Shown: positions 1-6,283, numbered from the stretch's first letter. The stretch is 10,592 nt of DNA from an uncultured Bacteroides sp. (GCA_959606905.1 CAUHML010000114.1:1-10592), one strand, 5' to 3'. Translations and numbers: made by a program. The notes: a model not told the origin generated them from the letters alone.

Positions 1-52
1 GAGCAACGCCCTTCTAAGGCGTGGGTCTTGCGTTCGAATCGCAACGGAATCA
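1..52 (+). tRNA. tRNA-Arg (anticodon TCT), 3' part; 5' end outside window
   Basis: The visible bases fold as the 3' two thirds of a tRNA. The 3' strand of the D stem is at 1-4. The anticodon stem is ACGCC (6-10) with GGCGT (18-22), enclosing the 7-base loop CTTCTAA, so the anticodon is TCT (13-15), which reads the arginine codon AGA. The T stem is TTGCG (28-32) with CGCAA (40-44) around the loop TTCGAAT. The acceptor 3' strand is 45-51 and the discriminator base is A52. The next three bases are CAA, so the CCA tail is not encoded and would be added after transcription. The acceptor 5' strand cannot be checked because it lies outside the window. Confidence 0.93.
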
Positions 53-59
53 CAAGGAA

Positions 60-97
60 AAAACCGCAAATGGCTAATAAAAAGCTTTTGCGGTTTT
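60..97. terminator. bidirectional hairpin terminator after the tRNA gene
   Basis: AAAACCGCAAA (60-70) pairs perfectly with TTTGCGGTTTT (87-97) across a 16-base loop; GCT/AGC (73-75 with 83-85) can add an inner stem. The stem has A-rich and T-rich flanks on opposite sides, so it can end transcription either way: the tRNA on the plus strand and the small minus-strand ORF at 190-285. Confidence 0.8.
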
Positions 98-189
98 CTT
101 GTTTTAGAATTAGAAAATGTCCGCATTTTGTCAGCATAGGTTGTAATGGGAAACAAATTGGAGTATTTGGTTTACATTGCAGGCAAGAT

Positions 190-285
190 TTATTTGCGAT
201 ACCTGGAGAAAAAATTATCAATCCAACGGACTAGATATACTATAATAACTCCGGCTATGACCATACTGATAATACGTACCAACAT
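190..285 (-). CDS. putative 31-aa single-pass membrane peptide
   Basis: This short ORF runs from ATG at 285 to TAA at 190-192. The peptide begins MLVRIISMVIAG. Residues about 5-18 are strongly hydrophobic (Ile, Val, Met, Gly), enough for one membrane span. The tail from residue 20 holds Arg, Trp, Asp, Phe-Phe and the basic end SRYRK, which suggests a cytoplasm-facing positive end. A TATCTTTG box on the same strand (329-336) would start a transcript about 36 nt before the ATG, and the hairpin at 60-97 would end it. So the ORF sits inside a complete small transcription unit. I do not recognise a family. It could be a membrane-anchored accessory peptide or a chance ORF in a transcribed noncoding RNA; a conserved reading frame in relatives would decide. 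Confidence 0.5.
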   Translation of the reverse strand: MLVRIISMVIAGVIIVYLVRWIDNFFSRYRK

Positions 286-328
286 AATTTATAGAATTAA
301 AGATTTGTTTTTATAGAATAATAATGTG

Positions 329-357
329 CAAAGATAATTGATTGGTGGAGAAACAAA
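329..357 (-). promoter_or_regulatory. putative Bacteroidetes-type promoter for the 31-aa ORF
   Basis: On the minus strand TATCTTTG (329-336) matches the -7 consensus TAnnTTTG exactly, and TTTG (354-357) lies 17 nt upstream as a possible -33 box, slightly closer than the usual 19-21. Transcription would start near 322 and run toward the tRNA. Confidence 0.5.
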
Positions 358-385
358 AACTCTGGAAAGGATATAAAGATAGGAA

Positions 386-1345
386 TTAACGCATATTTTC
401 ACGGATATAATCTTCTATTGTAAAATCACTCTTATATCTAGATATTTCCGGATTCTTCTCTACAGTCGTAATGCAACGTTTTTCTTTACCAAGTACCAAC
501 CGGTTTAGGAAGCTCAGGATGTCATGACGATTATCCTTCATAGGAGAATAGGATAGGGAATGTCCTATACCTTCCGCTATATAGAAATAGTATGCTGTCT
601 CTTTTTCTTTCAGTTGCATACAGATAAAGTTTGAGCCCCATAGCCCCATTTCCTCTACTACTGCCTTAGTAAAAGGAACCGTGCTGTCGGCATCACCATG
701 GAACAACATAAGAGGACAAGGGGACATTATCCATTTTGGAATACCATTGGCACAGATTGCTCCAGAAAAGGAAATGACCCCTGCATAATTGAAATTGGCA
801 GGTAATCTGTCCGCAAAAGCCGTTTGATTGCAAATCTCATACTCTGCTTGAAGGGCAGTTATCGCACCTGCACTCGAACCGCAAGCTATAATTTGTGCAG
901 GATTTATTTGCCATTCTACACTATGCTCAATTATATAATTTGTAGCATCACCAAAATCTTCTACAGCACAAGTGATTGCTTGTTGCAGGGCAGAAGAGAA
1001 TCCTTGCAAGTCCGAATACTCCGATTTATCTATATCCTTTAATTGGGTACGGTAATCTGTTGATACTACCACATAGCCGGCTCGTGCCCAAAAATGAAAA
1101 TAAGAAATGTAATCGGGATTATCTCTTCTCCCGCCTTTGAAACCTCCCCCAAATGCAAAAAGAATGACGGGCTTTGATTGTGTCCCTTGTATTTGATCAA
1201 TCATTACATACTTGTCCAGTTTCAGAGTATCAGCCTTTTTGATGGCAAAAGTATATGTTTGCTTGTCAATATGCTGTGCATGCACAACAGTAGCTATACT
1301 CAATAATGAGCATGCCATCAAGATAAAAATAAAGCGTTTTCCCAT
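386..1345 (-). CDS. secreted alpha/beta-hydrolase (esterase/lipase-like)
   Basis: A 319-aa protein with a Sec signal peptide: basic MGKR, a hydrophobic core at 5-20, and a likely cut after VHA (residues 21-23). The rest is an alpha/beta-hydrolase of the carboxylesterase/BD-FAE type. FGGGF at about 65-69 fits the oxyanion-hole loop (usually HGGG). GSSAG at 156-160 is the nucleophile elbow with Ser158. HGDADSTVP at 216-224 carries the probable catalytic Asp (Asp220), and GIGHSL holds His262, so the triad is complete. The chain continues about 40 residues past the fold, ending in a charged tail. It probably cleaves an ester in the periplasm or at the surface; the substrate cannot be told. It is monocistronic: its own TATCTTTG box is at 1388-1395, and the gene behind it lies beyond the small-RNA unit. 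A peptidase role in the same fold is possible but less likely. Confidence 0.85.
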   Translation of the reverse strand: MGKRFIFILMACSLLSIATVVHAQHIDKQTYTFAIKKADTLKLDKYVMIDQIQGTQSKPVILFAFGGGFKGGRRDNPDYISYFHFWARAGYVVVSTDYRTQLKDIDKSEYSDLQGFSSALQQAITCAVEDFGDATNYIIEHSVEWQINPAQIIACGSSAGAITALQAEYEICNQTAFADRLPANFNYAGVISFSGAICANGIPKWIMSPCPLMLFHGDADSTVPFTKAVVEEMGLWGSNFICMQLKEKETAYYFYIAEGIGHSLSYSPMKDNRHDILSFLNRLVLGKEKRCITTVEKNPEISRYKSDFTIEDYIRENMR

Positions 1346-1387
1346 ATTCAGTTTATTCTATTAATGCTGCGTGGATTATCTGACCTA

Positions 1388-1395
1388 CAAAGATA
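1388..1395 (-). promoter_or_regulatory. putative -7 box for the alpha/beta-hydrolase gene
   Basis: The minus strand reads TATCTTTG, an exact TAnnTTTG match, giving a start near 1381 and a leader of about 36 nt. The -33 region is T-rich without a clean TTTG. It lies downstream of the terminator at 1440-1467, so the hydrolase does not depend on transcription of the small-RNA unit. Confidence 0.5.
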
Positions 1396-1439
1396 GAATA
1401 AAACTATAACTAAAAAGGGGAAAGATGACATTTAGACAT

Positions 1440-1467
1440 AAAAAAAGGCTATCTATCCCAGACAGCC
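1440..1467 (-). terminator. intrinsic terminator of the small-RNA unit
   Basis: An 8-bp stem with one G-U pair, a 5-base loop and a run of seven T's on the minus strand. It also stands as the only clear terminator downstream of the YecH-family gene. Confidence 0.75.
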
Positions 1468-1510
1468 AATCTTTTTTATTAACCTTAAATCTAATACTAT
1501 GAAAAACACA
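1440..1510 (-). ncRNA. candidate small RNA of about 70 nt, copy 1 of a repeated 5' element
   Basis: On the minus strand a promoter match (1514-1544) is followed at once by a 32-nt segment (1510-1479) that recurs at 6282-6251 with 30 of 32 bases identical. Then comes a terminator hairpin: GGCTGTCT pairs with AGATAGCC (1467-1460 with 1454-1447), followed by seven T's (1446-1440). The stem is complete, through a G-U pair, only when read on the minus strand; on the plus strand it has an A-C mismatch, which fixes the direction. No ORF fits inside. The neighbouring hydrolase has its own promoter, so this looks like a free-standing RNA rather than a leader. The reverse reading, a leader peptide starting MKNT on the plus strand (from 1499), is possible but lacks a promoter. 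Confidence 0.55.
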
Positions 1511-1513
1511 GTA

Positions 1514-1544
1514 CAAAGATACGTACTTGCAGGAGATATCCAAA
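1514..1544 (-). promoter_or_regulatory. Bacteroidetes-type promoter of the small-RNA unit
   Basis: On the minus strand TTTG (1544-1541), a 19-nt spacer and TATCTTTG (1521-1514) match both boxes of the Bacteroidetes sigma consensus at its usual spacing. The expected start, near 1508-1510, falls at the first base of the repeated 32-nt segment. Confidence 0.7.
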
Positions 1545-1656
1545 TTTTAGCGGGTAATCAGCGGATATTATAACATGGTTTAGTAGAATATTATTTCCGT
1601 TAACTATTAACATAAATAATATTCAATTTAACAGAAGAAGGAATTAATATTCCTCA

Positions 1657-1890
1657 TCAGTGATTGCAAACTTTAGTCATGTCCACTGTAAATCCACCAT
1701 TGGCGGGTATAAATTTTCCTTTTCTTTTAAGAAATTCTATCAGGGTATCTACATCCATATTGTTGGCAGAGCAGGTGAAAAAACGCTGCTGCTCGCCGAA
1801 TTTTTGGATAATGGCTTCTCTCAATGATAACTCAGTATAACTATTACCTTCCATCATGTGAAGGACTTCATGTGCATGTAATTGTTCCAT
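1657..1890 (-). CDS. YecH-family (DUF2492) putative metal-binding protein
   Basis: A 77-aa protein starting at ATG 1890 (MEQLHAHEVLHMM). A longer reading from TTG at 1908 would add six residues but runs into the -7 box, so the ATG is preferred. The chain closely resembles E. coli YecH: an N-terminal HxHEVL motif, a helix with xSLREAIIQKFGE, the FFTCSA segment, a GKFIP turn and a C-terminal VCNH. The His and Cys residues (near 5, 7, 42 and 75) are the probable metal ligands. The family is called metal-binding from its sequence; no activity is established. It is a single gene, divergent from the TPR protein, with no close partner. The A-rich AAAAAAAG just before the ATG is a usual Bacteroides initiation context. 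The identification is firm, the role unknown. Confidence 0.88.
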   Translation of the reverse strand: MEQLHAHEVLHMMEGNSYTELSLREAIIQKFGEQQRFFTCSANNMDVDTLIEFLKRKGKFIPANGGFTVDMTKVCNH

Positions 1891-1905
1891 AATCTTTTTT
1901 TGTGG

Positions 1906-1913
1906 CAAAGATA
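1906..1913 (-). promoter_or_regulatory. putative -7 box for the YecH-family gene
   Basis: The minus strand reads TATCTTTG, an exact TAnnTTTG match, leaving a short leader of about 10 nt before the ATG at 1890. The -33 region is weak and overlaps the dyad at 1935-1950, so the promoter may need an activator. Confidence 0.5.
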
Positions 1914-1934
1914 ATATGATATTCTAAGTATAAG

Positions 1935-1991
1935 TGTAACATATGTGACAAAGCCCAACACACATATCCGGATATTTGCTTTTACGTAAAA
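1935..1991. promoter_or_regulatory. cluster of three dyads between divergent genes, possible operators
   Basis: Three symmetric sites lie in 57 bases of the divergent region. TGTAACATATGTGACA (1935-1950) is symmetric at 14 of 16 positions and resembles a Crp/Fnr-type box. ATATCCGGATAT (1964-1975) and TTTTACGTAAAA (1980-1991) are perfect 12-bp palindromes 4 bases apart. The first overlaps the -33 region of the YecH-family gene; the other two lie 50-75 bases above the TPR promoter. No regulator can be named. Confidence 0.35.
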
Positions 1992-2039
1992 TAACACTTG
2001 TTACGACTATGCTAAAAACCTCAAAAAAAGTAAAAAGGT

Positions 2040-2070
2040 TTTGCTTCTATACCATTGTAAACTAACTTTG
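2040..2070 (+). promoter_or_regulatory. Bacteroidetes-type promoter of the TPR gene
   Basis: TTTG (2040-2043), a 19-nt spacer and TAACTTTG (2063-2070) match both consensus boxes. Transcription would start near 2077, about 23 nt before the ATG. Confidence 0.75.
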
Positions 2071-2099
2071 GGAATCAACTTTTAAATGAATTAAAGCAT

Positions 2100-2813
2100 A
2101 TGAAAAAATTAATCTTATCTATTGCACTATGTTGTGCAGCTACGAATTTCTTTGCGCAGAATGCTGACCCTGCCCAGTTGGTCAACGATGGTAAGGCTGC
2201 TCTTGAAGCTAAAAATTACCAGGAAGCTTACACAAAATTTAGTACTTATCTGACACAAACAAACAACCAAGATTCCGTAATTGCATATAACTGTGGCGTT
2301 TGTGCCGATAAGATAAAGAAACCTGCCGAAGCTTTGAAGTATTTTGATATTGCTGTACAGAAAAAGTATAACCTGGCAAATGCTTATATAGGTAAAGCCG
2401 GTGCTTTGAAAGATTTGAAGAAAAATGATGAGTATGTTGCCACTTTAAAGGAAGGGCTGGAAGCAAATCCCGGTAATAAGACATTGACTAAATTGTATGC
2501 CACTTATTACGTAAATCAAGGTATCATGGCGCAGAAAGCCAAAAAGATGGATGCAGCCGAAGAAGCATTTAAACAAGCCATAGCTATCCAAGCAGATAAT
2601 GTAAATGCACTTAACAGTCTGGGTTCTTTGTATTATAGTAAGGGTGCCAATACCATGAAAACAGATGTAGAAAAAGCAAAAGTTGAATTCAAGGAAGCCA
2701 AAGAATATTTGGATAAACTTATTCCATTGCTCTCTGCGGACAAACCAGCTCAAAAGAAGATGATGGATAATGCAAAAACGATGTTGAACTTCATCGACAG
2801 TCAAGTGAAATAA
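2100..2813 (+). CDS. exported tetratricopeptide-repeat protein
   Basis: A 237-aa protein with a Sec signal peptide (MKKLILSIALCCAATNFFAQ, cut near residue 19-20). No proper lipobox is visible, so it should be soluble in the periplasm or peripherally bound. The mature chain is almost wholly helical TPR units at about 24-57, 60-92, 94-127, 133-166 and 168-205, with the usual Ala/Gly/Tyr spacing (for example KPAEALKYFDIAV and AAEEAFKQAIAIQADN). It ends in a Lys-rich helix. TPR domains bind other proteins, so this is probably a scaffold or assembly partner; no enzyme motif is present. It is monocistronic, with a strong promoter at 2040-2070 and a terminator at 2831-2869. The partner is unknown. 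Confidence 0.85.
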   Translation: MKKLILSIALCCAATNFFAQNADPAQLVNDGKAALEAKNYQEAYTKFSTYLTQTNNQDSVIAYNCGVCADKIKKPAEALKYFDIAVQKKYNLANAYIGKAGALKDLKKNDEYVATLKEGLEANPGNKTLTKLYATYYVNQGIMAQKAKKMDAAEEAFKQAIAIQADNVNALNSLGSLYYSKGANTMKTDVEKAKVEFKEAKEYLDKLIPLLSADKPAQKKMMDNAKTMLNFIDSQVK

Positions 2814-2830
2814 AAGACTCATATATAAAA

Positions 2831-2869
2831 AAGAGGCAGATATCTGAATTGATATCTGCCTCTTTTTTT
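2831..2869. terminator. strong bidirectional terminator between converging genes
   Basis: AAGAGGCAGATATC (2831-2844) pairs perfectly with GATATCTGCCTCTT (2851-2864) around the loop TGAATT, with A's before and T's after. It ends the TPR transcript on the plus strand and the glgB operon on the minus strand. Confidence 0.92.
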
Positions 2870-2883
2870 GTGTTATGAAATGA

Positions 2884-4893
2884 CTATTTAGTTCTTCTCA
2901 GTACAACAGCTGTACGTGCCGGTATGTAAAGCTTCAGCCACTCCTTCTTGTCTTTTTTATAAAGCGGATCGTGGATGGTAAAATGTTTGATGGTATCATC
3001 CGTCAAACCATTACCGCCATAATCTGGATTATCTGTATTCAAAATAACTTCATAAGTTCCGGCAGGAACCAAGAAACCGTAATCAGTAAAAGACTGCTTA
3101 GGGTTGAAGTTGAATACAAAAATCAAGTCCTTGCGCATATAGGCCAATACCTGGTCACCGTCATTATGCCATATTTCTTGGACCGGAGTAGCCTGGAAGT
3201 TCTTTATGCTTTTTACAACTCCCAACATGGCAGCATCAAAGTCACCCATATAATGATATGCCAGATTCTTGTTGTCCACCAAATCCCATTGACGGCGGGC
3301 ATATTTACAAGACCAACCGTTACCTTCACGGGGGAAGTCAATCCATTCCGGATGTCCGAATTCATTGCCCATAAAGTTAAGATAACCGCCATTGATAGTA
3401 GTCGCAGTCAGTAAACGTATCATTTTATGGAGAGAAATGCCTCGATTTACGGTATAGTTCTCGTCTCCTTTCTGCATGTGCCAGTACATATCCGCATCAA
3501 TCAAGCGGAAAATGATGGTTTTATCGCCCACCAAAGCTTGGTCATGGCTTTCCGCATAGGAGATGGTCTTTTCATCTTTGCGGCGGTTGGTCACTTCCCA
3601 GAACATGCTGGATGGCTTCCAGTCTTCATCTATTTTCTCCTTGATTGTCTTAATCCAATAATCGGGAATATTCATGGCCATACGGTAATCAAATCCGTAG
3701 CCGCCATCTTCATATTTTGCCGCCAGTCCGGGCATTCCCGATACTTCTTCGGCAATGGTGATGGCTTTGGCATTGACCTGATGGATAAGCCGGTTGGCAA
3801 GTGTCAGATAACAAATGGCATTGTCGTCTTGATGTCCGTTGAAGTAATCTCCATAATTACAGAATGCTTCTCCCAAACCATGACTATAATATAACATGGA
3901 GGTTACTCCGTCAAAGCGGAAGCCGTCGAAATGATATTCTTCCAGCCAGAATTTACAGTTAGACAGCAGGAAGTGAATAACTTCGTTCTTGCCGTAATCA
4001 AAGCAAAGTGAATCCCAAGCTGGATGTTCCCGACGTCCACCGGGATAGAAATATTGATTAGGATCACCGGCAAAGTTACCCAAGCCTTCCACTTCATTCT
4101 TCACAGCGTGTGAATGGACAATATCCATGATAACGGCAATCCCCATACTATGGGCTGTATCAATCAACTCCTTCAGTTCTTCCGGAGTACCAAAACGGGA
4201 AGAAGCGGCAAAGAAACTGGAAACATGGTATCCGAAGCTACCATAATAGGGATGTTCCTGGATAGCCATAATCTGTATGCAGTTGTAGCCTTCTTTGGCG
4301 ATACGTGGAAGAATCTTTTCCTGAAATTCCTTATAGCTACCGACCTTTTCCTCCTGCTGAGACATACCGATATGGCATTCATATATCAATAAAGGATCTG
4401 TAGATGGCTTGAAAGCCCGCTTCTTCATTTTATAGGGTTTCTCCGGAGCCCAAACCTGGGCACTGAATATTTTAGTCTGTTCGTCTTGTACGACACGTGT
4501 AGCCCATGCAGGAATGCGTTCACCGCAACCACCGTCCCAATGTACCATCAGCTTGTACAAGTCACCGTGTTTCACGGCATCAGCAGGAAGCTTGATTTCC
4601 CAATTACCGTTTGCTTTACGCTTCAAGCTATATTTTTTTTCTTCTTTCCAATCGTTAAAAGTTCCGACCATAAAGATTTGGGTTGCGTTAGGCGCCCATT
4701 CACGGAAAACCCAACCATCGTCAGTACGATGCAGGCCGAAATAGAGGTATCCGGATGCAAAATCAGACAAGGTTAGTTTTCCTTTATTGGTCAATTCCGA
4801 TTCTTTGTCTATAGCATGTTGATGACGTCCGTTGATGGCATCGGCAAAAGGTTCCAGCCATGGGTCATTCTTGATTAAATTCAATGTTTCCAT
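2884..4893 (-). CDS. glgB: 1,4-alpha-glucan (glycogen) branching enzyme, GH13
   Basis: A 669-aa cytoplasmic enzyme that cuts alpha-1,4-glucan and rejoins the piece by an alpha-1,6 bond, making glycogen branches. An N-terminal CBM48-type beta domain covers about 55-145 (FREWAPNATQIFMVGTFNDW). The GH13 barrel covers about 165-560: region I DIVHSH (Asp257), nucleophile Asp328 in DGFRFDGVTSMLY, acid/base Glu382 in IAEEVSG, and the transition-state Asp451 in YAESHDQ. A C-terminal beta domain follows. The DGFRFDGVTSMLY stretch and the ESHDQ form resemble eukaryotic branching enzymes (GH13 subfamily 8) rather than E. coli GlgB. There is no signal peptide. It is the last gene of the operon with the DUF2461 and YhcH-family genes (31-nt gap) and ends at the terminator 2831-2869. 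No glycogen synthase is in the window. Identification is secure. Confidence 0.96.
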   Translation of the reverse strand: METLNLIKNDPWLEPFADAINGRHQHAIDKESELTNKGKLTLSDFASGYLYFGLHRTDDGWVFREWAPNATQIFMVGTFNDWKEEKKYSLKRKANGNWEIKLPADAVKHGDLYKLMVHWDGGCGERIPAWATRVVQDEQTKIFSAQVWAPEKPYKMKKRAFKPSTDPLLIYECHIGMSQQEEKVGSYKEFQEKILPRIAKEGYNCIQIMAIQEHPYYGSFGYHVSSFFAASSRFGTPEELKELIDTAHSMGIAVIMDIVHSHAVKNEVEGLGNFAGDPNQYFYPGGRREHPAWDSLCFDYGKNEVIHFLLSNCKFWLEEYHFDGFRFDGVTSMLYYSHGLGEAFCNYGDYFNGHQDDNAICYLTLANRLIHQVNAKAITIAEEVSGMPGLAAKYEDGGYGFDYRMAMNIPDYWIKTIKEKIDEDWKPSSMFWEVTNRRKDEKTISYAESHDQALVGDKTIIFRLIDADMYWHMQKGDENYTVNRGISLHKMIRLLTATTINGGYLNFMGNEFGHPEWIDFPREGNGWSCKYARRQWDLVDNKNLAYHYMGDFDAAMLGVVKSIKNFQATPVQEIWHNDGDQVLAYMRKDLIFVFNFNPKQSFTDYGFLVPAGTYEVILNTDNPDYGGNGLTDDTIKHFTIHDPLYKKDKKEWLKLYIPARTAVVLRRTK

Positions 4894-4924
4894 AAAGAGG
4901 ATGAGTTTTGGATATTTGATAAAT

Positions 4925-5371
4925 TTACGCTTTAACTTTCACAATTATTTTTTTTACACCGTCAGGGGTAATACCCGGAGCATGCCCGTCCTGAGGGAAA
5001 AAGATAGCAAACATTCCGGGCTTCACTGCAATATAGTCCTCCGCCAGTCCTTCAAAAAAAGTGATGTCTTTTTCCGCATTGTAAGGAGCATCAACCGGAA
5101 GGCAGTCTTGGGCGGCGGTATAACCCATTATCTCCGTACCGGACAAGGGTATTTGAATGTCAATATAGTCTTTATGGGTTTCCAGTTTGGCATTTTCTTT
5201 TTCTTTTGGGTTTGTCTGCGCCACGTTGACCAGCAAGTCCTTTCCTTTCAGTTCGGTCTTGCCGATTTCCAAAGAGTGCAAGTCATGTGATTTTAAAAAA
5301 TCAATGGCCTGCTCAAACAGAGGATGCAGCAAAGTATATTTTTCTATGTTTTCAAGTCTGTCTATAACCAT
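4925..5371 (-). CDS. YhcH/YjgK/YiaL family protein (DUF386)
   Basis: A 148-aa protein of the family that includes E. coli YhcH, YjgK, YiaL and EbgC, a cupin-like beta-barrel fold with a metal site. The family signature is seen in LETHKDYIDIQIPLSG (63-78), where Glu64, His66 and Asp68/Asp71 are likely ligands or catalytic residues, and in FFPQDGHAPGI (124-134) with His130. Length is normal for the family. Members sit in sugar and sialic-acid operons and are thought to act on sugars or sugar acids (for example as anomerase or isomerase helpers), but the reaction is not certain. Here it lies between the DUF2461 gene (34-nt gap) and glgB (31-nt gap), so it is probably co-transcribed; whether it has a role in glucan metabolism is open. 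There is no signal peptide, so it is cytoplasmic. Confidence 0.9.
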   Translation of the reverse strand: MVIDRLENIEKYTLLHPLFEQAIDFLKSHDLHSLEIGKTELKGKDLLVNVAQTNPKEKENAKLETHKDYIDIQIPLSGTEIMGYTAAQDCLPVDAPYNAEKDITFFEGLAEDYIAVKPGMFAIFFPQDGHAPGITPDGVKKIIVKVKA

Positions 5372-5405
5372 AATTCAAATGTTTTAAGTTAGTTATATAG
5401 GTAAA

Positions 5406-6071
5406 TTATTCAAAGTCGTCTATGGTGTAATTCACAAAATCAGAAAAACGCTTCATCTGCTTGAAGATGTCGTCTGTACGATCCAAAAAGTCTGGAGCAA
5501 GAAAGAAGCTGTCCGGCTGGCAGCAGGCAACCGTATACTCTTTACACTGAAGGTATTTCAGATAGGGATAGTCCTTTGGAAATCCTTTTGGAGCTGTTTT
5601 TAGAAAATTCTCTCCGATGACGGGAAAGTATTGCTTGAAAGCGGGATCTTCCACTATACTGCGAAATTCATCTATATTGTCGTATACCGCTTGTCGCAGA
5701 GCTCTTAACAAGGGCGGGGGAGGACAATAACTTCCACCGGCCAACAAGCAGTTTCCCGGTTCCAGATGCACGTAATAGCCACAATGGTCGGATTTCTTTC
5801 CTTTCGCATTGATATATCCTCCCAGATGTGTCTTGTAGGGAGTTTTATCTTCGGAAAAGCGTGTATCACGATAAATACGGTATGTACAGTCCTTTGCTTC
5901 TATACCACGGATGCTTTCATCAAACAAAGAGATACGGGAGATAATTACTGTAAGCAAGTTTTCAAACTCGCTACGGGCGACGTCATACTGTTCCCGGTGA
6001 GAATTGAACCATTCACGATTGTTGTTTGCAGACAGTTCTTTCAAAAATTGAAATATAACAGGGATATTCAT
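5406..6071 (-). CDS. DUF2461 family protein
   Basis: A 221-aa protein with the features of the DUF2461/TIGR02453 family. These are the N-terminal FLKELSANNNREWFNSHREQY segment, the YRIYRDTRFSEDKTPYKTH block (residues about 65-83), the GYYVHLEPG strand, and the GGSYCPPPPLLRALRQ loop (112-127), a version of the usual G-G-x-W/Y-x-P motif. The length is typical. No function is established for the family; the conserved Arg-Asp-x-Arg-Phe and Lys-Thr block looks like a ligand site, which is inference. There is no signal peptide or membrane span. It is the first gene of the operon with the YhcH-family gene and glgB, behind a promoter at 6097-6131 that lies downstream of the small-RNA terminator. Confidence 0.88.
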   Translation of the reverse strand: MNIPVIFQFLKELSANNNREWFNSHREQYDVARSEFENLLTVIISRISLFDESIRGIEAKDCTYRIYRDTRFSEDKTPYKTHLGGYINAKGKKSDHCGYYVHLEPGNCLLAGGSYCPPPPLLRALRQAVYDNIDEFRSIVEDPAFKQYFPVIGENFLKTAPKGFPKDYPYLKYLQCKEYTVACCQPDSFFLAPDFLDRTDDIFKQMKRFSDFVNYTIDDFE

Positions 6072-6096
6072 ATCATATTCTTTCCTTATTATCTGC

Positions 6097-6131
6097 CAAA
6101 TTTACGGATAATATTTCTAACATGCTACAAA
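6097..6131 (-). promoter_or_regulatory. putative promoter of the DUF2461-yhcH-glgB operon
   Basis: The minus strand has TAAATTTG (6104-6097), an exact TAnnTTTG match, with TTTG (6131-6128) upstream at a spacing of 23 nt, a little longer than usual. Transcription would start near 6090, about 20 nt before the ATG at 6071. Confidence 0.5.
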
Positions 6132-6138
6132 GAAGGGT

Positions 6139-6170
6139 AAAAAAAAGCATCGGCTCTGGTAAACCGATGC
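6139..6170 (-). terminator. intrinsic terminator of the second small-RNA candidate
   Basis: On the minus strand a 7-bp G/C-rich perfect stem with a 10-base loop is followed by eight T's (6146-6139). Confidence 0.8.
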
Positions 6171-6283
6171 TCCTTACACATTTATCAATCAAACAGACGC
6201 TTCTGTTTTTTGATGTACTTACTTATCACAAGCGGGTACGTCTCTTTTAATTAATCTTATATCTAATACTATGAAAAACACAT
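6139..6283 (-). ncRNA. candidate structured RNA, copy 2 of the repeated 5' element
   Basis: The segment 6282-6251 repeats the 32-nt 5' element of the candidate at 1440-1510 (30 of 32 bases, same orientation). The similarity continues a few bases further into a T/C-rich stretch. Downstream on the minus strand come a middle hairpin, AAACAG/CTGTTT (6208-6203 with 6196-6191), and a perfect terminator hairpin, GCATCGG with CCGATGC (6170-6164 with 6153-6147), followed by eight T's. The unit would be about 145 nt, twice the first copy. Unlike copy 1, no good TAnnTTTG box lies at the matching place, so the start is unclear. It ends about 70 nt before the DUF2461 gene and could be either a separate RNA or an attenuating leader. 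In the other direction the element gives ATG at 6271 with a 6-codon peptide (MKNTFI). Confidence 0.45.

Noticed and set aside
1..120. Possible integration site of a mobile element at the tRNA 3' end
   Set aside because: No integrase, no repeated copy of the tRNA end and no change of gene content are seen in the window.
28..234. 68-codon plus-strand ORF after the tRNA
   Set aside because: It starts inside the tRNA and runs through the terminator hairpin; it has no promoter or family likeness, and a better-supported ORF lies on the other strand.
1638..1655. Small hairpin just after the YecH-family stop codon as its terminator
   Set aside because: The stem is only seven pairs, mostly A-T, and no T-run follows; too weak to list.
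1891..1908. TTG start extending the YecH-family protein by six residues
   Set aside because: It would overlap the -7 box, and the ATG at 1890 agrees with the family's N-terminus.
2014..2043. Inverted repeat AAAACCT/AGGTTTT as a terminator
   Set aside because: The loop is long and A-rich, the stem is short, and it overlaps the -33 box of the TPR promoter.
2971..4776. Several plus-strand ORFs of 90-155 codons opposite glgB
   Set aside because: They are shadows of a clear GH13 gene and show no recognisable domains or start contexts.
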